From NCBI GenBank assembly GCA_039931355.1, contig JBDTSD010000006.1, positions 1 to 64,000 of the forward strand: DNA of 64,000 nucleotides, written 5' to 3'. Under the pieces are notes generated by a model. That model made no database searches. It saw only the letters and a program-made list of their open reading frames with translations, and was not told the origin of the DNA. Source of the DNA: Ginsengibacter sp039931355 (GTDB lineage Bacteria; Bacteroidota; Bacteroidia; Chitinophagales; Chitinophagaceae). The position numbers and the translations under genes are program-made. Every line of letters starts with the position of its first letter. The stretch's first letter is position 1. Shown here one piece after another: positions 1-8,600 of the stretch.

Positions 1-83
1 CATCCTACGTGAATGGATACGGCGGCATCAATATAAATATGAATGGCAAAGATGTGCTTGATGATAGCTACGAAAAATTTTGA
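1..83 (+). CDS. Methyl-accepting chemotaxis protein, C-terminal end only (cut by window edge)
   Basis: Only the last 26 codons are present, in the frame ending with TGA at 81-83. The tail (VNGYGGININ... ending in DSYEKF) closely resembles the tail of the complete chemoreceptor that follows 31 bp downstream (VNGHGFMNGVN... ending in EEYEKF). This is therefore very probably the end of a paralogous chemoreceptor, and the pair looks like a tandem duplication. The function rests entirely on similarity to that neighbour. Confidence 0.7.
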   Translation, partial: SYVNGYGGININMNGKDVLDDSYEKF

Positions 84-114
84 TTCAATTCCTAAAAAAT
101 AATTCCTTACACAC

Positions 115-1779
115 ATGAAAGACCTAAAAATTTCCACGAAGCTTTACGCGCTCGTTTTCCTTACCTCCTTTACCATATTGACTATAGGTATTTATGGGCT
201 TAGTAATTTAAATACCGTAAACAACTCTTTAGAGAGTGTGTATAAAGACAGGGTTATTCCTTTGAAACAATTGAAGGTAATATCCGACATGTATGCTGTT
301 AACATAGTTGATGCAACACATAAAATGAGAAATGGGAATATAGACTTTAAGGAAGGAAAGAGAGATATTAAAAAAGCAAAGGCCGCAATTGAAAGTAATT
401 GGAGTATTTATTTGTCAAGCGACATAGATGCTGAAGAAAATAAAATAGTTGACCAGGTACAGGAATTAATGAAAAATTCTGAAGAGTCTATCACAAAGCT
501 GGAATCAATTATTGAAAAAGAAGATACCGCATCTTTAAAAAGATTTACAATAGAAGAATTATATCCGCAGATTGATCCTATCACCAACAAAATAAATGAA
601 CTGATAGATGTACAACTTTTAGTTGCCGACCGTGAGTACAATAAAGGTGATGCCATCTACAATGCAGCAAAATTGCATTGTTATATTCTCATCATTTTAG
701 GTGTGCTTGTGTCTTTGGTTATTTCAATTTTCATTGCCAGAGGAATTCATACGGCGATAAAAAATGCATCCGCTGTTGTATCAAAACTTTCCGAAGGAGA
801 TCTTACAGTCGAAATACAGGTAACGAATAAAGACGAGATCGGCTACCTGCTGGAAGATCTAAAAAAGATGCTGGCCAAATTTAAAAATGTTATTTCTTAT
901 GTGAATTCAGCCTCTGATAATATAGTTGCCGCCAGCCAGGAACTGAGTTCTTCATCACAACAGATGAGCGAAGGCGCAACAGAACAGGCCGCTGCCACAG
1001 AAGAAGTGTCTTCCTCCATGGAAGAGATGGTTGCCAACGTTCAGCACAATACAGAGAATGCACAGCAAACGGAAAAGATTGCAATAAAAGCTTCTGAAGA
1101 CGCCTTTGAAGGAAGCGTAGCCGTGAACCAGGCGGGCACTTCTATGAAGTCAATTGCAAATAAAATTACCATCATTACCGACATTGCGCGGCAAACAAAT
1201 ATTCTTGCTTTGAATGCTGCAGTAGAAGCAGCCCGTGCAGGCGAACAGGGAAAAGGATTTGCAGTGGTTGCCGCTGAGGTAAGAAAGCTTGCAGAAAAAT
1301 CTCAACTGGCTGCGACTGAAATAAACGAGCTCTCACAATCAAGTCTCGGTATTGCTGAAAAATCAGGCAAATTATTAGAGCAGATGGTTCCCAATATTCA
1401 ACAAACGGCAAAGCTTGTAGAAGAAATAAGTGCATCAAGCGTTGAACAAAATTTAGGCGCAGGCCAGATAAACAACGCGTTGCAGCAACTGAACCAGGTA
1501 ACGCAACAGAATGCTGCAACCTCTGAAGAGATGGCTGCCAGCGCCGAGGAACTCAACTCGCAGGCCGACCAATTAAAAGAAATTATTTCATTTTTTAAGT
1601 TTGATGACAATCATCAATATAAATCAGTAAGTCTTCACAAGCACACGCATACTGCCCATAAAAACGGTGCGGAGAAAAAACAAAAATCTAACGGCCAGCT
1701 TAAAGTAAATGGCCATGGCTTTATGAACGGCGTCAATTTAAACATGGATGTACTGGATGAAGAATATGAAAAATTTTAA
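115..1779 (+). CDS. Methyl-accepting chemotaxis protein
   Basis: Inner-membrane chemoreceptor that senses a ligand outside the cytoplasmic membrane and controls CheA activity. A first membrane segment lies near residues 10-30, followed by a helical periplasmic sensor (about 31-187) of the four-helix-bundle type. A second membrane segment lies near 188-208, then a HAMP linker (about 209-262) and a long cytoplasmic signalling coiled coil. The hairpin tip carries the family hallmark around residues 360-390 (NILALNAAVEAARAGE, then GFAVVAAEVRKLA). After the signalling domain comes a flexible tail of about 55 residues ending in EYEKF, a possible CheR docking peptide. It is 30 bp ahead of cheR and probably co-transcribed with it. 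The ligand cannot be told from sequence. Confidence 0.95.
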   Translation: MKDLKISTKLYALVFLTSFTILTIGIYGLSNLNTVNNSLESVYKDRVIPLKQLKVISDMYAVNIVDATHKMRNGNIDFKEGKRDIKKAKAAIESNWSIYLSSDIDAEENKIVDQVQELMKNSEESITKLESIIEKEDTASLKRFTIEELYPQIDPITNKINELIDVQLLVADREYNKGDAIYNAAKLHCYILIILGVLVSLVISIFIARGIHTAIKNASAVVSKLSEGDLTVEIQVTNKDEIGYLLEDLKKMLAKFKNVISYVNSASDNIVAASQELSSSSQQMSEGATEQAAATEEVSSSMEEMVANVQHNTENAQQTEKIAIKASEDAFEGSVAVNQAGTSMKSIANKITIITDIARQTNILALNAAVEAARAGEQGKGFAVVAAEVRKLAEKSQLAATEINELSQSSLGIAEKSGKLLEQMVPNIQQTAKLVEEISASSVEQNLGAGQINNALQQLNQVTQQNAATSEEMAASAEELNSQADQLKEIISFFKFDDNHQYKSVSLHKHTHTAHKNGAEKKQKSNGQLKVNGHGFMNGVNLNMDVLDEEYEKF

Positions 1780-1809
1780 AAGACATTCTCAATAAAAATA
1801 TCTTTTAAA

Positions 1810-2628
1810 ATGACAAACATAGAATTCAATAAGCTGAGTGGTTTTATACTTCATAATTATGGAATAAAATTACCCATTGCAAAAAAGACAATGCTTGAAG
1901 GCCGCCTGCAAAAACGGCTCCGGTTGCTAAGGCTTAATTCTTTTAAAGAATATTGTGACTATGTTTTTAGCCCCGAGGGCCAGCAGCAGGAATTGGTGCA
2001 CATGGTGGATGTAGTTACCACGAACAAAACAGATTTTTTTCGCGAAGCGGTTCACTTTGATTTTCTGACAAATAATGTGTTGCCGAAATATTGTAAAGAC
2101 GATTTTTCTGCGAAGCAGTTTAAAGTATGGAGCGCAGGCTGCTCTACCGGCGAGGAGCCATATACCCTGGCAATGGTGATGAGTGAATTTGCTGAAAAAT
2201 ATCCAGGCTTTGATTTTAATATTCTTGCAACAGATATTTCGAGCCGGGCTTTGCATGCCGCTTCCACTGCGGTTTACACAACCGAAAAAGCCGCACCGAT
2301 CCCTTTTACTTTGAAGAAAAAATATTTATTAAAAAGTAAAGACGAGCAAAAGAAAACGGTGCGCATAGTTCCCGGGCTGCGGTCAAAAGTAAATTTGAAA
2401 AGCTTTAATTTCTTAGAAGATAATTTTTCTTTTGCTAAAAACTTCAACGTTATTTTTTGCAGGAATGTGTTGATCTATTTTGACAGGCCAACCCAGGAAA
2501 AAGTGATCCTTAAATTATGTTCGAAAATCGAGACCGGAGGATTTTTATTCCTGGGACATTCCGAATCTATTTCAAATATGAATTTGCCTTTATTACAAAT
2601 ACAACCCACCATCTTTAAAAAAATCTGA
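1810..2628 (+). CDS. cheR: Chemotaxis protein methyltransferase CheR
   Basis: S-adenosylmethionine-dependent methyltransferase that methylates glutamates on chemoreceptors for adaptation. The 272 residues fit the family. An N-terminal helical domain (about 1-75) contains LVHMVDVVTTNKTDFFRE, which lines the active site. The Rossmann domain carries the SAM-binding motif WSAGCSTGEEPYTLAM, then NILATDIS and FCRNVLIYFD. It lies between an MCP and cheD/cheB, so the adaptation enzymes are encoded as one operon. The adjacent receptor ends in a tetrapeptide resembling CheR tether sites. Confidence 0.96.
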   Translation: MTNIEFNKLSGFILHNYGIKLPIAKKTMLEGRLQKRLRLLRLNSFKEYCDYVFSPEGQQQELVHMVDVVTTNKTDFFREAVHFDFLTNNVLPKYCKDDFSAKQFKVWSAGCSTGEEPYTLAMVMSEFAEKYPGFDFNILATDISSRALHAASTAVYTTEKAAPIPFTLKKKYLLKSKDEQKKTVRIVPGLRSKVNLKSFNFLEDNFSFAKNFNVIFCRNVLIYFDRPTQEKVILKLCSKIETGGFLFLGHSESISNMNLPLLQIQPTIFKKI

Positions 2629-2659
2629 CACACCCGTGATAAAAAATGTTGATAGCGAA

Positions 2660-3169
2660 ATGAACAAACATTATTTATACCCGGGGAAACTTTTTGCAAG
2701 CAGAAAGCCACATATTGTTGATACCATTTTAGGCTCTTGTGTCGCCGTCTTTTTATGGGACCATTTTCTGCAATTTGGAAGTATTAATCACTATATGTTG
2801 CCACAGGCAAATAAAGAAAAGCAACCATCTTTCAAATATGGCGACATAGCAATTGCAGCGCTTATTACGCGGATGCTAAAAATGGGAAGCGACAAAAAAA
2901 ATATAAGGGCAAAGGTATTTGGCGGCAGCGATATTGCTCATTCAAATAGCGCATTTAATATCGGGAAAAGAAATATTGTCCTTGCAAAATCTGCGTTGAA
3001 TGAAGAACAGATACCCATTATAAGTTACAGCGTTGGCGGGCCTCTCGGGCGAAAAGTTATTTTTAATTCTGCCTCCGGCATTGTGTTGATAAGTTATATT
3101 AAAAGAGACATCAGGTTTATTGATCAGCAAAGCAGTGTTTATAATTTTAATCTTTCAGAAAATGAATGA
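2660..3169 (+). CDS. cheD: Chemoreceptor glutamine deamidase CheD
   Basis: Deamidates glutamines on chemoreceptors to make methylatable glutamates. Numbered from the ATG at 2660, the catalytic residues fall at Cys27 (ILGSCVAVFLWD) and His44 (GSINHYMLP), the positions known for Thermotoga maritima CheD. I prefer this start for that reason. An in-frame GTG at 2636 would add eight residues. Other family signatures are YLYPGKLF at the N terminus, FGGSDIAHSNS and YSVGGPLGRKV. The stop codon overlaps the start of cheB by 8 nt, which suggests translational coupling. Confidence 0.93.
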   Translation: MNKHYLYPGKLFASRKPHIVDTILGSCVAVFLWDHFLQFGSINHYMLPQANKEKQPSFKYGDIAIAALITRMLKMGSDKKNIRAKVFGGSDIAHSNSAFNIGKRNIVLAKSALNEEQIPIISYSVGGPLGRKVIFNSASGIVLISYIKRDIRFIDQQSSVYNFNLSENE

Positions 3170-4232
3170 AAAAATTAAAGTACTGATAGTTGATAATTCC
3201 GCCATCTTCCGGCAGGTGCTCTCAGGTATATTGGCAAGCGATCCGTGCATCGAAGTAATAGCCACCGCAGCTGATCCGTTTATTGCGGCTAATAAAATGG
3301 CGAGCCGCATTCCTGATATAATCACCCTTGATATTGAAATGCCGAGGATGAATGGCCTTACTTTTCTTAAAAAGATAATGTCTCAACACCCTATTCCAGT
3401 AATAATTATTTCATCATTAATTGATAATAATCCTGAACTAACCTTAAAGGCTACCCGATTTGGAGCAGTAGAGGTGATGACCAAAAAATTATTCGAACAA
3501 AATATTATTGATGAAGAACATAAAATAAAAATCCGGGAGATTATTAAAAGAGTGGCACCCGCGAAACTCAGGAAAAAGACAACACCAGTTATGCTGCCAC
3601 GCATACCCGAAAAATTTTCTGCAGACGCAATGTTAAAAAGAGTAAGACCTAAAAACCTTGTACCTACAACCGATGTGGTGATAGCAGTTGGCGCCTCCAC
3701 CGGGGGGATAAAAGCAATCAATACTTTTCTGGAAGCCTTGCCGGCAGATGCTCCCGGCGTGGTGATTGTGCAACACATGCCTGAAAATTTTACCAGGTCA
3801 TTTGCCGAAAGATTAAACGGGCTTTGCAAAATTTCAGTGAAAGAAGCCAAAGACGGTGATATTGTAAAACGCGGCTGCGCCTTGATTGCACCAGGCAACC
3901 GGCATTTATTACTGAGAAAAAGAGGGCCGCAATATTATGTAGAAGTAAAAGACGGGCCGCTGGTAAATCGTCATCGGCCTTCTGTTGATGTGCTTTTCCG
4001 TTCCGCCTCCATCTACGCAGGTAAAAACAGCATTGGCATATTGCTTACAGGAATGGGTGATGATGGTGCAAAAGGATTACTCGAGATGAAACAAGCGGGA
4101 GCAAGAACTATTGCACAAGACGAGAAATCATCCGTAGTATTTGGCATGCCTAAAGAAGCTATTTTATTAAATGCCGCAAATAAGGTTTTACCATTGGAAG
4201 AGATTGCAGGGTATGTAATGAACAATGTTTAG
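3162..4232 (+). CDS. cheB: Chemotaxis response regulator protein-glutamate methylesterase CheB
   Basis: Two-domain methylesterase that removes methyl groups from chemoreceptors after phosphorylation by CheA. An N-terminal receiver domain (about 4-120) has the phospho-acceptor Asp in TLDIEMPRMNGL. The C-terminal esterase domain (about 180-356) has the catalytic Ser in GASTGG, His in VQHMP and Asp in TGMGDDGAKG. The start is taken at 3162 (MNEKIKVLIVDNS), since a longer frame from 3120 adds a segment that does not belong to the fold. It ends the chemotaxis operon; a hairpin terminator follows about 135 bp later. No cheA or cheW is in the window. Confidence 0.95.
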   Translation: MNEKIKVLIVDNSAIFRQVLSGILASDPCIEVIATAADPFIAANKMASRIPDIITLDIEMPRMNGLTFLKKIMSQHPIPVIIISSLIDNNPELTLKATRFGAVEVMTKKLFEQNIIDEEHKIKIREIIKRVAPAKLRKKTTPVMLPRIPEKFSADAMLKRVRPKNLVPTTDVVIAVGASTGGIKAINTFLEALPADAPGVVIVQHMPENFTRSFAERLNGLCKISVKEAKDGDIVKRGCALIAPGNRHLLLRKRGPQYYVEVKDGPLVNRHRPSVDVLFRSASIYAGKNSIGILLTGMGDDGAKGLLEMKQAGARTIAQDEKSSVVFGMPKEAILLNAANKVLPLEEIAGYVMNNV

Positions 4233-4367
4233 GAGAAAGAAAAGGTAAGAATTCTGATGAGTATTTATTCTGCAACATTAGATTCGCTAAATATTTCAGT
4301 GAGAAAAATGGAAAGCTCTTTTATACAAGAAAAATATTGAAGCAATAAAGAAAGACTTTAAAAAATT

Positions 4368-4401
4368 AAAACCTCACAGTTTTTCAATTTTGTGAGGTTT
4401 T
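4368..4401. terminator. Bidirectional rho-independent terminator
   Basis: An 11-bp perfect stem (AAAACCTCACA, 4368-4378, with TGTGAGGTTTT, 4391-4401) encloses a 12-nt loop. It is T-rich on the right and A-rich on the left, so it can work on either strand. It sits between the convergent ends of cheB (plus) and the PorP/SprF gene (minus). The rest of 4233-4478 shows no convincing gene. Confidence 0.8.
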
Positions 4402-4478
4402 TGCATTTTCACCTATTGTTGCAGTAAACAAAATAATATTCTAAAGGGGGATTAGTAAGACCAGAAACATTCAAAGTC

Positions 4479-5519
4479 TTAAAACCTCGGACACCTCACA
4501 GCCTCTCTTGAAGAGTTATCCCGGTCCAAATATTTTTGATAAGATAGAGATAATTCAAACCCACCGCGCCCCTGGCTGGCGGTCTTTAACGCGGAAACGT
4601 TTACGTCGTAGCTCAATGCAAACGCTAACGGCCTGATGTCCATTTTCACTACAGGTATAAAAGCATCGTTCCATCTTATAAACATGCCGCCTGATATTAC
4701 ATGCTGCGCCTCTGCCGGATCATCGTCTAATTTCAGGCTGTAAAGTGCACCCCCAATTATCTCGGTGCTGGAACCTTGCTTCGCATAGTCCGCATGAAAA
4801 GTGAGGTATGAATAATCAGTTACACTCATTTTGAGGCCAGCCGAAACAACAACTTTTGGAGCTACTACTACTGTGGCATCATTATAAAAAGATACTTTTG
4901 CAGATTTATTAAAATGATGATAGGCTACGCCGAAAAATATATTGTTGTCTTCATTTTCTCCGAGCTGGGAATTAAAGCTTAAACCGGCGCTTCCATCAAA
5001 ATACATGTATCCATTGTTTGAAAAATTTTCCCCGTCAGAAAGCCCGGAGTTATATGCTTCTCCATCAAACTGGCTATTTGTTGTAACCTTGGACCGGTCA
5101 ATTTTTCTTTGCACAATGCCAGCAGAAAAGCCCGCAGATAAATACATATTTTTATCTGAACTAAGGGACTTGTGATAATTCAACACAGGCATTATATTCG
5201 TGGCCGTTAGTGCCACCGTGCCGGCTTTATCATATAGTATTTCGCCGCCGATGGTTAAAAAATCCTGGCTGTTGCCAACGGCCAATTTATATTCTCCATT
5301 TAATGAAGTTGTTTGATAAGGAACGGTAACAGAATTCCACTGATTTCTATAGACAGCCTGCACGCGAAAATCACCGCTGAAAATACCTGCTAATGCGGGA
5401 TTGCGTAATAATGGCGCTTCAAAAAATTGCGAGAAATGTATGTCCTGTGCACTTATTTTTTTACTATAAAAAAATATTACGGAACATAGCAGTAAACTTC
5501 TGCAGAAGAGATTTTTCAT
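4479..5519 (-). CDS. PorP/SprF family type IX secretion system outer-membrane protein
   Basis: A 346-residue protein with an N-terminal signal peptide (hydrophobic stretch ending near ISAQ) followed by the family opening DIHFSQFFEAPLLRNPALAG. It then has alternating beta-strand segments typical of an outer-membrane barrel. PorP/SprF proteins help deliver or anchor proteins secreted by the type IX system, and they are often encoded next to large adhesins with a CHU_C/type B sorting domain. That is the case here: the PKD-repeat protein ends 98 bp upstream on the same strand. The partner assignment is inferred from this arrangement. Confidence 0.88.
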   Translation of the reverse strand: MKNLFCRSLLLCSVIFFYSKKISAQDIHFSQFFEAPLLRNPALAGIFSGDFRVQAVYRNQWNSVTVPYQTTSLNGEYKLAVGNSQDFLTIGGEILYDKAGTVALTATNIMPVLNYHKSLSSDKNMYLSAGFSAGIVQRKIDRSKVTTNSQFDGEAYNSGLSDGENFSNNGYMYFDGSAGLSFNSQLGENEDNNIFFGVAYHHFNKSAKVSFYNDATVVVAPKVVVSAGLKMSVTDYSYLTFHADYAKQGSSTEIIGGALYSLKLDDDPAEAQHVISGGMFIRWNDAFIPVVKMDIRPLAFALSYDVNVSALKTASQGRGGFELSLSYQKYLDRDNSSREAVRCPRF

Positions 5520-5617
5520 AAGGAGGATTTTGGATATTAATGATTGTTGGCCTTACCCAGTATTAAAACATCTTAAAAGTATTTTTATTATTTATAAAGA
5601 GAATTTCTTATTTCAAA

Positions 5618-8600
5618 TTATTTAACCAATGCAACATTTCCTTTAAAAACCAAAGACTGGTTATTGGTACATACTACCTCCAGCGTGTAAACAAACACAT
5701 CTGGTGCAAGTTTTTTTCCTTTGTAAGTACCATCCCATCCGGCAGCAGAATTGTTCGCAGTAAAGTTTGCTTTTTGAAATACAATTTCACCCCAGCGATT
5801 AAATACCGTCAGGTATTTTACATTCACCACACCATTGCCACGGGGATAAAAAATATCGTTTACGCCATCACCGTTAGGCGAGAATGTATTTGGTACAAAC
5901 ACATTGGCATTATCACACATAACATATACTGATACTTTATCGCTCGCAAAACAGCCACCATTATTTTTCACCAGTATAGTATACTCCGTTGTCTCCATAG
6001 GCTTTACCGTGATGCCGGGATAATTTCTCGAAATGATACCACTTGAAGGGCTCCATAAAACTGCTGTAACATCTGCTGATATTTGCGGTATAATGTCGGT
6101 TGATTTGCCAACATTAAGGGTAACATCGAGCCCGGCTGTTACCACGGGCACAGGAAATACTTTTACCGGGATAGATGCTGTAGAGCTGAAACAGCCTTTA
6201 GCATCAGAGCCGGTAACTATATAAACAGTCGTTGCGCCGGGTGATGCAAGAGGAGATGAAATACCAGCATTGTTTAATCCTGTTGCCGGCGACCAACTAT
6301 ATTTTTCTGCGCCGGTAGCAGACAATTGTACAGACGAGCCGCTGCATAATGTGTCAGATCCGCTTACCTTAACTGTGTTAGGTAATTTCACATCTATAAA
6401 AACTGAGTCGGTAGATAAACAACCTCTATTGCTTCTTCCGATAATAAAATATTTAATTGCAGAATCGGGGCGCGATACCGGTGTCGCACAATTTATACAC
6501 GACAGGTATTTTGCAGGGCTCCAGGAATAAACCTGTGCGTCATTTGCTTTTAATGTCAACGATGCACCCTTACATAAAGTGGTGTCTGCCGTGGGGTTCA
6601 GGGCAGGCGGCGCATAGGCATCCACGACCTTTACAGATGTATCAATACATCCGCTGCTGTTGGTAGCAATTGCCCTGATTGAATACGAGCCTGCATCCGG
6701 ATAATTTTGAGATGGAGGATTTTGCAGCGATGATGCGTTACCGTTAGCAAAGTTCCATTGCCAGGTAAGAGACGATGTATCTGGTACCGAAACAATCCCT
6801 TTGAAAGTTAACAGGGCCGGAGCGCATGCACCGGGATTACCGCCAATATTTATCCTGGGACTGCTTACTATTTTAAGTGGTGACGGCATGGCCACTGAAT
6901 CTTTACAGCCATTTACAGAAGTAATCAAAAGTTTTGTTCTATAAAGACCGGTGGAAGTATAATTATGTGAAGGGTTGGCAAGCGTGGATGTTTTTCCATC
7001 ACCAAACTGCCAGATATAACTGGCGATAGCATCATTACCTGCGGCTGAACTTGAAAACGACACTGTACCCGAATCGCACAATGTACTTACCGAATTTTTG
7101 AATGACGCAAATACTTCGAAAACTTTAATTGAGTCAGGACCAACAATGGGAATTTTACAACCTGCTGTATCTACTAATATCATCTTCGGCAAATAAGCGC
7201 CCGCCGTTTTATATTGATGCGATACAACGGAATCAGGCGTTACAGACGTATTGCCATCATTAAAATCCCACACGAACGTTGTGCTTTTTGTGGTAGCAGC
7301 TTTAAAATTTGTTTGCAAAGGATTACATCCGGAAATATTCGTGTATTGAAAGGAACCAATAGGGCCTTTCACTTTGATAGTTACACTTTTCTGATCAGTA
7401 CATCCGCCGGGACCATCAATTTTTAGTACGGCTTTAAACGTACCGGGTGTAGAATAAAAATGCGATGGGGCAAAGGCGGACGAAGTAGTACCATCACCAA
7501 AATCCCAGGTATAGCCTGAATAATTAGTTGAAGTATTATCAAAATTTACCACTAAAGGTGGGCAACTGCCGAAAGTATCGCTTGCTGCAAAATTTGCTTT
7601 TGCATTTCCGATCCTAACAAAATTGGGTTTGGAAATAAAATCTCCGCAACCATACATATCAGTGATGGAAAGGCTTACGCTAAAAATGCCTTCAGAAGCA
7701 TAAAGATGTGTGGGCTTAAGTTGCGTGGATGTAGATCCATCTCCAAAGTTCCATAGGTATGTAAGTGATGGGCCTGTCGATAAATTTTTAAATGCGATTA
7801 TATTCGATGTGCAAGAGAGCGTATCCCCTTTGAATGCTGCTACAGGTTTTGAGATTACAACTGTATTTATATGAATAATGCTATCGGTACACCCGTTATC
7901 ATCAGTGACTTTAAGGGAAACTGAATAATCGCCGGGAGTAGTGTAAGTATGTTGAAACGCAGGCCCGGACAAAGTTTCCGTTATGCCGTCATCCCAGTTC
8001 CATTGCCACTGTTGAATAGGATGTGTGCCATCTGCATAGGAACTGTCAATGAAAGTAACTGCATTGTTTTGACAAGCGCCCGCATTTTCTGACCTGAAGA
8101 CCGCCGTCGGGCCGTCAACTTGTATTGCCAAAGGCTTTACAATTGTATCCGCGCAACCATTTTTAATATTCAGGATCATTGTGACATTGTAGGTGCCGGA
8201 ACTCTTGTATTTGTGGGTTATAGAATTAGTGTTTGCAGAATTGATAGCTCCGTCTCCATATTTCCATGTATATGAACTTATATTTCCGGGAATGCTGTTT
8301 ATCGCATTAAAAAGCACGGGTGTGTTTTTACAAACAGACGTAACACTGGAAGTAAAATCTGCTTTTTCTTTCAGGATATCAACGGTATCTATTTTCGTGT
8401 ACTCGCAACCGGTAGTATTGTTTACCACGGTAAGTGCAACAGCATACAATCCCGATACTGCATAATCATGTATAGGGCTTTGTGTGGTTGATGAACTGCC
8501 ATCACCAAAGTCCCATTTCCATGAATCAGCTCCTATAGATTTATCAGTAAATACGACATGGCCGGGGTCGCTACAGGTCTTACTGTATTTAAACCGGGCA

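Noticed and set aside
4257..4340. A 27-codon plus-strand frame after cheB
   Set aside because: Too short and without similarity or clear ribosome binding site; more likely the 3' untranslated region of cheB.
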